Part shown: positions 17,128 through 24,813 of the stretch, one piece after another
Layout of the letters: every line of letters starts with the position of its first letter
How positions within the stretch are numbered: the stretch's first letter is position 1
Origin: Nonomuraea gerenzanensis
GTDB lineage: Bacteria; Actinomycetota; Actinomycetes; Streptosporangiales; Streptosporangiaceae
Assembly: GCF_020215645.1 (NCBI RefSeq)
Contig: NZ_CP084058.1
Span: forward strand, 5,270,001-5,334,000
Length of the DNA stretch: 64,000 nt
Direction of reading: 5' to 3'
Program-made: the position numbers and the translations under genes
Notes under the pieces: model-generated
Databases searched by the model: none
Seen by the model: only the letters and a program-made list of their open reading frames with translations
Told to the model about the DNA's origin: nothing

Positions 17128-18296
17128 CACGACCTCACCGCGGCGGCGGGGATGGCCGGAACGGTGGCGGAGATCCCCGTGCCCTGACCGGGCGCGGTCT
17201 CGATCGCGAAGCTGCCGGCCAGGCGGATGACGCGCTGGCGCATCCCGATGAGCCCGAACCCGCGCGACCTCCCCGGCTCGTGCACGAAGCCCGCCCCGTC
17301 GTCGCGCACGTCCAGGGCGACCACGTCGTCCATGTACGACAACGTCAGCACCACCCGCCCCGCCGAAGCGTGCCTGGCGACGTTGGCCAGCGCCTCCTGC
17401 GCCACCCGTAACAACGTGCTCTCCACCTCCGCGTGCAACGGCCGCGCGTCCCCCGTCACGGACACCTCGGCGGGCACCCCCGAGACCCGCGACCATCGCG
17501 CGGCCACCTCCGACAGGGCCGCCGCGAACCCCGGGCTCTCCTCCAGCGGCGCCGGCCGCAGCGCGTGCACCGAGCGGCGCGCCTCCGCCAGGCTCTCCCT
17601 GGCCAGCCCCCGTACGGTGGCCAGCCGATCACCGGCCCCCGGCACGTCGCCGAGCGCTTCGAGCTGGGTGAGGATCGCGGTCAGCCCCTGCGCGAGCGTG
17701 TCGTGCATCTCCCTGGCCATCCGCTGCCGCTCACCGAGCACCCCGGCCTCGCGCGCCTGGTCCAGGAGCTGGGACTGCAGCGTCGCGTTCTCCTCGGCGA
17801 GCGCGGCCAGCCGGGCGGAGGTCTGCTTGAGCTGCTCGTTCTGCTCGGCGACCGTCTGGAAGACCAGCCCGGCCATGGACGCGATCAGCACGCCCACCAC
17901 GAACGAGGCGAGCAGTTCCACCGGCGTCCGGCCGTCGGCGGGCCGGGCGGCGACGAGCACGCCGGCCGTCACCGCCACCCCGGCGTACGCCCACAGCCCG
18001 GGCAGCAGGGCGAAGCACTGCAGGAACGTCCCGACCCCGGTCACCGTGAACACCGTGTCGATCCTGACCAGCGCCGCGACGGCGGCGAGCAGGACGGCGA
18101 AGTAACCGATCACCACCCAGCGGCGGGCGACCCACTCGGGCTGCCGGGCCACGACCACCCAGTGCCAGGCCGCCGTGAACAGCGCCAGCGCCAGCACCTC
18201 CACCCGCCACTCCCGCAGCAGCGAGAAGAGCGCGGGCAGCAGGACGAGCAGGTACGGCAGCGCGGCCAGGACCCGATCCCAGCGCCTGAGCGTCAC
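17127..18296 (-). CDS. Sensor histidine kinase (HisKA_3 type)
   Basis: 389 aa from the GTG at 18296, which overlaps the permease stop by four bases (GTGA). About five hydrophobic segments occupy residues 1-150, followed by a coiled coil (EQNEQLKQTSARLAALAEENATLQ). The phospho-acceptor His lies in MAREMHDTLAQGLTAI, and the ATPase N and G boxes are EALANVARHA and DDGAGF...GFGLIGM. A second in-frame GTG lies one codon upstream (18299). It is the partner of the response regulator that follows. Confidence 0.95.
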   Translation of the reverse strand: MTLRRWDRVLAALPYLLVLLPALFSLLREWRVEVLALALFTAAWHWVVVARQPEWVARRWVVIGYFAVLLAAVAALVRIDTVFTVTGVGTFLQCFALLPGLWAYAGVAVTAGVLVAARPADGRTPVELLASFVVGVLIASMAGLVFQTVAEQNEQLKQTSARLAALAEENATLQSQLLDQAREAGVLGERQRMAREMHDTLAQGLTAILTQLEALGDVPGAGDRLATVRGLARESLAEARRSVHALRPAPLEESPGFAAALSEVAARWSRVSGVPAEVSVTGDARPLHAEVESTLLRVAQEALANVARHASAGRVVLTLSYMDDVVALDVRDDGAGFVHEPGRSRGFGLIGMRQRVIRLAGSFAIETAPGQGTGISATVPAIPAAAVRS

Positions 18297-19018
18297 CACC
18301 GGTACGCCCGCAGCGCGACGCCGCCCGCCACCACCGCGATCGCGACCATGACGCCCAGCGTAACCGCCGACCCGGGAGTGCCCGCCCACCCGTCGCGGAC
18401 CGCCTCGACCACGGGGGCCATCGGCGTCAGATCGCCGATCGCGCGCATGGAGCCCGACATCGTCTCGCGGGGGATGATCGCCCCGGACAGGAACACCATC
18501 GGGAAGAACAGCCCGAGCCCGATGACGGTCGCCGCCCGCCCGCTCGGCACCAGCGCGCCCAGCAGCAGGCCGACGGACCCCAGGCTCAGCGCGCCGAGCA
18601 GCCAGCCGAGCAGCACGCCGGTGAGGTCCGCGGGGGCCGCCAGGCCGTAGAAGAGGGCCGCGACCAGGACGATCACGGCCGTCCCCGCCGCCGCCAGCAG
18701 CATGTGGGCGATCCACTGGGCGCCGAACAGCATGGCCGGCGCCGCCGGGGTGGCGCCCAGCCGCCTCAGCACGCCGCGCTCCCGGTACTGGGCGAGCGTG
18801 GCCGGCAGGATCACCAGCGCGGCCAGCCCGATCACGAACGCCGCCAGCATCGGGACGGTGGCGTCCACCAGCGGCACCCCGCTGGACAGCGGCTTGTTCC
18901 CGCCGCGCAGCTTGACCCACAGCATGATCAGCGGGAAGGCCAGCGCGAAGAAGGCCGACATGGGCTCGCGCAGGCCCAGCTTGAGCTCGACGGCGACGAC
19001 GGTGGCGAAGCCCTTCAT
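18293..19018 (-). CDS. ABC-2 type transporter permease
   Basis: 241 aa with about six membrane segments. It has the ABC-2 layout: an N-terminal helix, ERGVLRRLGATPA in the first loop, then LSGAIIPRETM before the last helices. It begins two bases after the ATPase gene stops, with the ribosome site GGAAGGAAC inside that gene's end. With the ATPase it should form an exporter for a drug, lipid or peptide; adjacent two-component genes suggest induction by its own substrate. Confidence 0.92.
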   Translation of the reverse strand: MKGFATVVAVELKLGLREPMSAFFALAFPLIMLWVKLRGGNKPLSSGVPLVDATVPMLAAFVIGLAALVILPATLAQYRERGVLRRLGATPAAPAMLFGAQWIAHMLLAAAGTAVIVLVAALFYGLAAPADLTGVLLGWLLGALSLGSVGLLLGALVPSGRAATVIGLGLFFPMVFLSGAIIPRETMSGSMRAIGDLTPMAPVVEAVRDGWAGTPGSAVTLGVMVAIAVVAGGVALRAYRW

Positions 19019-19020
19019 GG

Positions 19021-19734
19021 TCAGTTCCTTCCGGTGAGTGCGAAGTAGGCGTCTTCGAGCGAGCCGGTGCCGGCCCTGTCGATCAGCTCGCGGGGGCTGC
19101 CCTGGGCGGTGACGCGGCCACCGTCGATGATCGCGACGCGGTCGCAGAGCGCCTCCGCCTCGTCCATGAAGTGCGTGACCAGGACGACGGTCACGCCGCG
19201 GTCGCGCAGGCCGCGGATGAGACCCCAGGTGGTACGGCGGGCGTCCGGGTCCAGGCCCGTGGTCAGCTCGTCGAGCAGCACCACCTCGGGATCGCCCACC
19301 AGGGCCAGGGCGATGAACAGCCGCTGCTTCCACCCGCCGGACAGCCCGCCGAACCGGCTGCCCTTCCTGGCGGTCAGGCCCCATTCGTCCATGACCGCCC
19401 GGTGATCGGCGGGGTGGTCGTAGAGGGAGGCGTACATCCGCAGGGCCTCGCCGACCTTGATCGCGTCAGGGAGCGCCGCCTCCTGCAGTTGCACGCCGAT
19501 GCGCTGCTGCAGCGCGCGGCGGTCGCCGCCGTGCGGGTCCAGGCCCAGCACCCGTACGGTGCCGCCGTCGGGGCGGCGCAGCCCCGACACGCACTCCACG
19601 ATGGACGTCTTCCCCGCGCCGTTCGGGCCGGCGAGCCCGAAGATCTCCCCGCGTGCCACGGTGAGGCAGACGCCGTTGACGGCCTGGTGGCCCTGGTAGC
19701 TCTTGCGCAGGTCGCTGACCTCGATGACTGTCAT
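19021..19734 (-). CDS. ABC transporter ATP-binding protein
   Basis: 237 aa of the DrrA/CcmA-like exporter class. Walker A GPNGAGKT, signature LSGGWKQRL (Trp where Gln is usual), Walker B VVLLDELTTGLD with the catalytic Glu, and the switch His in VLVTHFMDEAE. First gene of the four-gene operon. The Pro normally after the Walker B Glu is Leu, a tolerated variation. Confidence 0.95.
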   Translation of the reverse strand: MTVIEVSDLRKSYQGHQAVNGVCLTVARGEIFGLAGPNGAGKTSIVECVSGLRRPDGGTVRVLGLDPHGGDRRALQQRIGVQLQEAALPDAIKVGEALRMYASLYDHPADHRAVMDEWGLTARKGSRFGGLSGGWKQRLFIALALVGDPEVVLLDELTTGLDPDARRTTWGLIRGLRDRGVTVVLVTHFMDEAEALCDRVAIIDGGRVTAQGSPRELIDRAGTGSLEDAYFALTGRN

Positions 19735-19798
19735 GCATCGAGGATCTTCGGCGGATGCCCGTCCCGATATCCACCGATCGGTTGACCCCTGCCGGGGA

Positions 19799-21100
19799 TC
19801 AGCCGCTCCCGCCCGCCGGGGGATAGGCGAACTCCTGCACCCCCGCGAACGTCTGCGGCCCGGTGATGCCGTAGTCGTGGGCGGCCTCGCTGTCCAGGTG
19901 GCGGGGGCCGACGTCGAGGGTGTCGGCGAGCTTCCACCCGCCGCCGACCTGCTGCTCGACGGTGTACAGGAACTCGTTGAAGTCCTGGTCGGAGGAGACG
20001 AACGTGTTGACGACGGTCAGCGCGCGCCGGCCCGCGCTCAGCGCCGGTGGCAGCTCCACGCTCTGATCGCTCCATCGGTACGCGTGCTGCACGGGCAGCG
20101 GTTGCCAGGTGCCGGCGGGGGCGCCGTTCACCGTGATGTCGGCGCGCTGCGCGCCGATGCCGGCGTCGAGGCGGCGGGTCAGCCGCACCCCCGTGTTGGC
20201 CGGATCGATCGTCACCGTGAAGCGGCTCGAACCGCCGGGGCCGAACGCGCGGCCGTCGTCCACGACGGTGCGGGGCTCGGGTGTGGTCTGGCGTGGTATC
20301 CAGCTGCCGACCAGGAGACCGAGTGTGGCGGCGGCCAGCGAGGCCAGGACGGCGAGCAGGAACGGCCTGCGCCGGTCCCGGATCTCGGACGCGGACGGCT
20401 CCTTCTGGGGCGCTTCCGGGGGTGCGGCGGGTTTTTCTCGCGTCGTGCCTGCGTGCGCGGACGGGTTCTCCGGCGTCGTGGCCGTGTGCGCCGACGGTTT
20501 CTCCCGCGCCGTGCCCGCGTGCCTGGGTGGTCTCTCCGGCGTCGTTTCCGCGTGCGCCGATGACTCCTCCCGTGCTGTGCCCGCGTGCGCCGGCGACTCC
20601 TCCCGTGCTGTGCCCGCGTGCGCCGGCGACTCCTCCCGCGTCGCGCCCGGGTGCGCGGACACTTCCTCCGGCGTCGTTTCCGTCCGCGCCGGGGGCTGCG
20701 GCAGGGAGGCCGTGGCCAGCGCGTTGAGCTGCGCTTGGGCCTCGGCCTGAGCCCGGGCCGCCATGTCCGTCAGCCGCGCGATCCTGACCCGCTCCCACGC
20801 CTGCTCCCAAGCAGGCAACCGATGCTCGGGGACACGGCACCCGCGAAGGAACGCCACCATCACCGCCTTCTTCGGGAACCGCCGCCCCGCCAGCATGTCG
20901 GCGCAGGTGGCACGCGGCAGCCGGGTGCCACCCGCCCGGTCGGCCCGCGCCTGCAGCTCCCGCAACGACACGTCCGCCCGCGCGAACTGCTCCGCCAGCA
21001 GCCGCACCAGCTCCTCATGACGGGTCACCGACTCCAGGCCGCGAGGCGGCTGCGCCCCGGCGACCCTGACGTCCTCGGCCCCGTCCAGCTCCCTGCCCAT
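19799..21100 (-). CDS. Single-pass membrane protein with HTH-like N-terminus and 11-residue repeats
   Basis: 433 aa from the ATG at 21100. An N-terminal region (LVRLLAEQFARADVSLRELQ, CADMLAGRRFPKK) resembles the XRE-like domain of actinobacterial regulators. Residues ~145-232 are eight 11-residue repeats of the type EESPAHAGTAR. One membrane helix follows (FLLAVLASLAAATLGLLVGSW), then an exported ~160-residue beta-rich domain (VRLTRRLDAGIGAQRADITV, RRALTVVNTFVSS) that vaguely recalls the sandwich domains of DUF2961-type proteins. The layout is cytoplasmic HTH, flexible repeats, membrane helix and outside domain, so it could be a one-component membrane sensor. The ligand is unknown. Confidence 0.75.
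   Translation of the reverse strand: MGRELDGAEDVRVAGAQPPRGLESVTRHEELVRLLAEQFARADVSLRELQARADRAGGTRLPRATCADMLAGRRFPKKAVMVAFLRGCRVPEHRLPAWEQAWERVRIARLTDMAARAQAEAQAQLNALATASLPQPPARTETTPEEVSAHPGATREESPAHAGTAREESPAHAGTAREESSAHAETTPERPPRHAGTAREKPSAHTATTPENPSAHAGTTREKPAAPPEAPQKEPSASEIRDRRRPFLLAVLASLAAATLGLLVGSWIPRQTTPEPRTVVDDGRAFGPGGSSRFTVTIDPANTGVRLTRRLDAGIGAQRADITVNGAPAGTWQPLPVQHAYRWSDQSVELPPALSAGRRALTVVNTFVSSDQDFNEFLYTVEQQVGGGWKLADTLDVGPRHLDSEAAHDYGITGPQTFAGVQEFAYPPAGGSG
20405..20668 (-). repeat. 33-bp coding repeats (8 units) in the membrane protein gene
   Basis: Eight consecutive 33-bp units encode 11 residues each. Three central units are nearly identical and the outer ones have diverged (EESSAHAETTP, EKPSAHTATTP, ENPSAHAGTTR). 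The unit length preserves the frame, so copy number can change without breaking the protein. Confidence 0.9.
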
Positions 21101-21215
21101 CACCGCAGACCCTGCCTCTCCCGACCGGGGCCGTGCCGCCCGTGAACCACCCGTGCCAGTGATGGACAGTGTAGGAGTGATGACTCTGCGTACACGAACG
21201 GTTTTCCGGCCGGCC

Positions 21216-21247
21216 GGGGTCTCCCGCCCCCGCGCGTGGGAGACCCC
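21216..21247. terminator. 10-bp-stem hairpin downstream of tetR
   Basis: GGGGTCTCCC (21216-21225) pairs perfectly with GGGAGACCCC (21238-21247) across a 12-nt loop. It lies 3' of the tetR gene at 21390-21953 and upstream of the membrane-protein gene. No U-tract is present. A smaller stem, GCGGGC/GCCCGC, is at 21325-21341. The remaining 21101-21389 holds no gene that I can support. Confidence 0.5.
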
Positions 21248-21389
21248 CTGAGGCGGCCGTGTCGGACGGGCCGTGAGCGCCGCCGCGGCGGCGGCTTCCG
21301 GCCCGGGACGTGAGACTACGGGGGGCGGGCTTCAGGCCCGCTTCATCATGTTGTCGCGCGGGGAACGGCCCGGTGGCCGGTCGGCGAAG

Positions 21390-21953
21390 TCAGAGCGAGT
21401 CGATCCAGCGCTCCAGCCGCCGCCCCTCCGCCCGCATGAGACCGGGGTCGCGGAAGGTGTTGGTCAGCAGCGCCACGCCCTGGTACGCGGCGAACAGGGC
21501 GACCGCCAGCTCCCGCGCGTCGGCCCGCCCCATGGCCGCGAACTGGCCCTCCACCCAGTCGAGCAGCCGCCCCATGACCTCGGCGATGGCGCGGTCGAGG
21601 CCGTCGTCGCGCTTGTCCAGCTCGGCGGCGAGCGTGCCGGTCGGGCAGCCGTACCTGGCGGTGAGATCGCTCTCCCCGACCCAGCCCCGCAGCAGCGCCT
21701 TGAGCCTCTCCTGCGGTGTGCCGAGCCGTTCCATGGTCTCGATCATGGTGTCGAGGTGCCGGCCGTGCTCCTGGATGGCCGCCTCGACGAGCTGGTCCTT
21801 GGTCTTGAAGTAGTAGTAGACGTTGCCCACGGGCACGTCGGCCGCGCGGGCGATGTCGGCCAGGGTGGTCTTCTCGACGCCCTGCTCGTGGAGCACCCGT
21901 GCGGCGGCGCCCGCCAGCCGCTCCCGCTTGCCCGTCCGTGTTGAGTGAGTCAC
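21390..21953 (-). CDS. TetR family regulator
   Basis: 187 aa, GTG start. HTH: RLAGAAARVLHEQGVEKTTL, then ADIARAADVPVGNVYYYFKTKDQLVEAA. The C-terminal domain (GCPTGTLAAELDKRDDGL) is of the TetR_C_11/YxaF-like kind that often regulates NAD(P)H-dependent or quinone-detoxifying enzymes. The start codon lies inside a 20-bp operator (21944-21963), implying a leaderless transcript and autorepression. It is divergent from the NmrA-like gene, which has a second copy of the operator. Confidence 0.92.
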   Translation of the reverse strand: MTHSTRTGKRERLAGAAARVLHEQGVEKTTLADIARAADVPVGNVYYYFKTKDQLVEAAIQEHGRHLDTMIETMERLGTPQERLKALLRGWVGESDLTARYGCPTGTLAAELDKRDDGLDRAIAEVMGRLLDWVEGQFAAMGRADARELAVALFAAYQGVALLTNTFRDPGLMRAEGRRLERWIDSL

Positions 21954-21963
21954 CTGACTAACT
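21944..21963. promoter_or_regulatory. TetR operator copy 1, AGTGAGTCA-N2-TGACTAACT
   Basis: Nine-base half-sites match in inverted orientation at 8 of 9 positions. The site spans the tetR start codon. The same layout recurs at 22001-22020. Confidence 0.75.
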
Positions 21964-22000
21964 ATAGACGCGCCACCCGGTCGCCCGCTATGGTCCTGGA

Positions 22001-22020
22001 AGTGAGTCAGTCAACTAACT
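22001..22020. promoter_or_regulatory. TetR operator copy 2, AGTGAGTCA-N2-CAACTAACT
   Basis: The same left half-site as copy 1 and a right half-site differing at two positions. It ends directly before the AAGGAG ribosome site of the NmrA-like gene, so repressor binding would block its transcription. Confidence 0.75.
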
Positions 22021-22032
22021 AAGGAGTGACGC

Positions 22033-22848
22033 ATGTTCGTGATCACAGGTGCCACCGGGAACGTCGGCAGCGAGCTGGTCCGGCTGCTCGCCGCCGCCGG
22101 CGAGCAGGTCACGGCGGTCTCCCGGCGGTCCGCGCCGTTCCCCGACGGCGTGCGGTACAGCGCGGGCGACCTGGGCGAGCCCGCCGGGTTGAAGGCCGCC
22201 TTCGACGGGGCCGAGGCGCTGTTCCTCCTCGTCGCGGGGCACGAGCCGCGCGCGGTGCTGGAGGCGGCCGAGGCGGGCGGGGTCCGGCGCGTGGTGCTGC
22301 TCTCCTCGCAGGGTGCGGGCACCAGGCCCGGCCTGTACGGGCATCCCGTCGCCTTCGAGCAGGCCGTGCGCGAGTCGGGGCTGGAGTGGACGATCCTGCG
22401 TCCGGGCGGTTTCGCCTCCAACGCCCTGGCCTGGGCGGGGCCGATCCGCGAGCACCGTACGGCCGCCGCGCCGTTCGCCGACGTCGCGCTGCCCGTCATC
22501 GATCCGGCCGACATCGCCGAGGTCGCCTCCGTGGTGCTGCGTCAGGACGGGCACGCGGGGCGTACGTACGTGCTCACCGGCCCTCGGCCCGTCAGCCCGC
22601 GCGAGCGGGCCGCCGCGATCGGTGAGGCGCTGGGGGAGGAGGTGCGGTTCGTCGAGCAGAGCAGGGACGAGGCCCGTGCGCAGATGCTGGGCTTCATGCC
22701 CGAGCAGGCCGTCGAGGGCACCCTGACGATCCTCGGCACGCCGAACGAGGCGGAGCAGCAGGTCAGCCCGGACGTGGAGCGCATCCTGGGCCGCGCTCCG
22801 CGCCCCTTCGCCGCCTGGGCCACCCGCAACCTCGCGGCCTTCCGGTGA
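22033..22848 (+). CDS. NmrA-like NAD(P)H-binding protein
   Basis: 271 aa. An atypical short-chain dehydrogenase fold with the dinucleotide motif ITGATGNVGSELVRLL at the very N-terminus, then VVLLSSQGAG, WTILRPGGFASNALAWAGPI and TYVLTGPRPVSPRERA. Relatives include NmrA regulators, QOR2-type quinone reductases and prestalk/azoreductase-like proteins. A strong AAGGAG ribosome site is present and expression is probably derepressed through the adjacent TetR. Its last ~23 bases, including the stop, recur at 22918-22940 just before the next gene. Confidence 0.9.
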   Translation: MFVITGATGNVGSELVRLLAAAGEQVTAVSRRSAPFPDGVRYSAGDLGEPAGLKAAFDGAEALFLLVAGHEPRAVLEAAEAGGVRRVVLLSSQGAGTRPGLYGHPVAFEQAVRESGLEWTILRPGGFASNALAWAGPIREHRTAAAPFADVALPVIDPADIAEVASVVLRQDGHAGRTYVLTGPRPVSPRERAAAIGEALGEEVRFVEQSRDEARAQMLGFMPEQAVEGTLTILGTPNEAEQQVSPDVERILGRAPRPFAAWATRNLAAFR

Positions 22849-22933
22849 ACGCCGCGCCCGCCGGCATGACCGTCGCCGCGCCCGTCGCCGTGACCGTCGC
22901 CGTGATCGCCGCCCGCGACCTCGCGGCCTTCCC

Positions 22934-23326
22934 ATGAACGGCACGCCAGCCCGCATGGAAGGCTTCCTGACCGAGCCCACCGTGGCGACCCTGACCACGC
23001 TGCGCCCCGACGGCTCGCCGCACGTGGCCCCCGTGCGCTTCACCTGGGACCCGGAGGCGGGCCTGGCCCGGGTGCTGACCGTCGCCACCGCCCGTAAGGC
23101 ACGCAACCTGACCGGCACCCCCACCACCGGCCGAGCGGCACTCTGCCAGGTGGCGGGCTTCCGCTGGATCACCCTGGAGGGCCCGGCCACGATCTCGAAC
23201 GACCCGGGCCGGATCGCCGAGGCCGCCCGCCGCTACACCGACCGCTACCTGTCGCCACCGCCCGCCCCGCCCGGCCGGGTCGTGATCGAGATCGCGGTCG
23301 ACCGCTTCCTGCACCTGAACCTCTGA
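22934..23326 (+). CDS. PPOX-class (F420-type) oxidoreductase
   Basis: 130 aa, a small split-barrel flavin/deazaflavin-binding protein. VATLTTLRPDGSPHVAPVRF and ARKARNLTGTPTTGRAALCQVAG match the PPOX family common in actinomycetes, where many members use F420. The likely role is reduction of an unsaturated or nitro compound. It sits 14 bp before the haloalkane dehalogenase and is probably co-transcribed with it. Confidence 0.88.
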   Translation: MNGTPARMEGFLTEPTVATLTTLRPDGSPHVAPVRFTWDPEAGLARVLTVATARKARNLTGTPTTGRAALCQVAGFRWITLEGPATISNDPGRIAEAARRYTDRYLSPPPAPPGRVVIEIAVDRFLHLNL

Positions 23327-23340
23327 AAGGACCCCTGACC

Positions 23341-24192
23341 ATGCCCATCCAGCACGTCCTCGACTCCATCATCCACTACCGCGAGGCCGGCAGCGGCGCC
23401 CCGATCGTCTTCCTGCACGGCAACCCGACCTCCTCCCACCTGTGGCGCGACGTCATGCCCGCTCTCGGCCAGGGCCGCCGCCTGGCCCCCGACCTGATCG
23501 GCATGGGCGAGTCGGGCAAGCCCGCCGTCGACTACACCTTCGCCGACCACGCCCGCTACCTGGACGCCTGGTTCGACGCCCTCGACCTGGACGACGTGCT
23601 GCTCGTCGGGCACGACTGGGGCGGCGCCCTGGCCTTCGACTGGGCCGCCCGCCACCAGGGCCGGGTGCGCGGGATCGCCTTCACCGAGGCCATCGTCAAG
23701 CCGATGAGCTGGGAGGAGTTCCCCGAGGGCGGCCGGCCGCTGTTCCGGGCGATCAAGACGGAGGGCGTCGGGGAGACCATGATGCTCGACGACAACGCCT
23801 TCCTGCGCGGCCTGCCGGGCACCGTCGCCACGCCGATGGCCGACGAGGACGTGCAGGCGTACCTGCGGCCGTACCCGACGAGGGAGAGCAGGCTGCCCCT
23901 GCTGCGCTGGGCCCGCTCGATGCCGCTGGACGGCGAGCCCGCCGACGTGGTGGCCAGGATCGAGGCGTTCGACCGGTGGCTGGCCGGCAGCGTCGAGGTG
24001 CCGAAGCTGCTGATCGACTTCCGGCCCGGCCCCGGCAGCATGTGGACGCGGGAGACCATCGCCTGGTGCCGCGCGAACCTCGCCGCCCTGGAGATCGTGG
24101 AACGCGCGGAGGTCGCGGGCCACCACACCCCGGAGGACCACCCCCAGGTCATCGCCGCGACGATCGCGGAGTGGATGGCCAAGCACCTCTGA
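23341..24192 (+). CDS. Haloalkane dehalogenase (subfamily II-like)
   Basis: 283 aa alpha/beta hydrolase with the complete dehalogenase signature: halide-binding Asn28 in HGNPTSSHLW, nucleophile Asp92 with halide-binding Trp93 in GHDWGG, Glu116 in AFTEAI at the subfamily II acid position, and the base His261 in GHHTPEDHP. The Asp nucleophile, instead of Ser, together with both halide ligands makes this assignment firm. It hydrolyses C-halogen bonds to alcohol and halide in the cytoplasm. AAAGGA ribosome site. Its neighbours (F420-type reductase, and an epoxide hydrolase 2.8 kb on) suggest a detoxification or catabolic set. Confidence 0.93.
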   Translation: MPIQHVLDSIIHYREAGSGAPIVFLHGNPTSSHLWRDVMPALGQGRRLAPDLIGMGESGKPAVDYTFADHARYLDAWFDALDLDDVLLVGHDWGGALAFDWAARHQGRVRGIAFTEAIVKPMSWEEFPEGGRPLFRAIKTEGVGETMMLDDNAFLRGLPGTVATPMADEDVQAYLRPYPTRESRLPLLRWARSMPLDGEPADVVARIEAFDRWLAGSVEVPKLLIDFRPGPGSMWTRETIAWCRANLAALEIVERAEVAGHHTPEDHPQVIAATIAEWMAKHL

Positions 24193-24208
24193 GCGGGATG
24201 CAAGTCGT

Positions 24209-24230
24209 ACAAGTGTTGGCCTACACTTGT
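24209..24230. promoter_or_regulatory. Perfect 22-bp palindrome ACAAGTGT-N6-ACACTTGT
   Basis: Eight-base perfect arms end 4 bp before the tetR ATG at 24235. The TetR just downstream is the obvious ligand; the site also lies directly after the dehalogenase gene. Confidence 0.7.
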
Positions 24231-24234
24231 TGTC

Positions 24235-24813
24235 ATGGCATTCACCGAGAGGTCGGCGGCCACCAGGAACGCCATCCTCGCCGCCGCCAGGAAGCTGCTC
24301 ATCGAGCGCGGCTACGAGGCGATGACGATCCGGGCGGTCGCCTCCCTGGTGGGCGTGGACCCGTCCATGGTCATGCGTTACTACGGCAGCAAGGCCGGGC
24401 TGTTCAACGCGGCCGTGGACGTGGACCTGCAGCTCGACAAGCTCGACCGGCCGCCGCGCGAGCGGCTGGGCGAGCTGCTCGTGCGGCACTTCCTGTTCCG
24501 CTGGGAGGGGGCGCAGGCCGACGACGTGCTCATCCTGCTACTGCGCTCGGCCAGCACCAACCCCATGGCCGCCGAGCGCATGCGCGAGGTGTTCGCCACG
24601 CAGATCACCGCGCTCGTCGGCCGCCTCACCGGGGCGCCCGACGCCGAGCACCGCGCCGCGCTCGCCTCCACCCAGCTCCTCGGCCTGGCGCTGACCCGGT
24701 ACGTGCTGCGCTTCCCGCCGATGGTGGAGGCCGACGTCGACACCCTCGCCCGCGACATCGGGCCCGTGGTGCAGCACTACCTGACGGGAGGCGCGCAGCC
24801 GCTCACGCGGTGA
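24235..24813 (+). CDS. TetR family regulator
   Basis: 192 aa. HTH: AATRNAILAAARKLLIERGY, IRAVASLVGVDPSMVMRYYGSK. The C-terminal part (RSASTNPMAAERMREVFATQI) is the TetR_C_17-like type common in actinomycetes. There is no room for a ribosome site between the operator and the ATG, so the message is probably leaderless. It may control itself and perhaps the convergent serine hydrolase or the upstream operon. Its 3' end overlaps the serine hydrolase gene by 11 bp. Confidence 0.9.
   Translation: MAFTERSAATRNAILAAARKLLIERGYEAMTIRAVASLVGVDPSMVMRYYGSKAGLFNAAVDVDLQLDKLDRPPRERLGELLVRHFLFRWEGAQADDVLILLLRSASTNPMAAERMREVFATQITALVGRLTGAPDAEHRAALASTQLLGLALTRYVLRFPPMVEADVDTLARDIGPVVQHYLTGGAQPLTR

Noticed and set aside
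21240..21340. Small RNA gene in the hairpin-rich stretch
   Set aside because: Stems are explained as terminator-like GC hairpins; no promoter or conserved RNA family could be seen.
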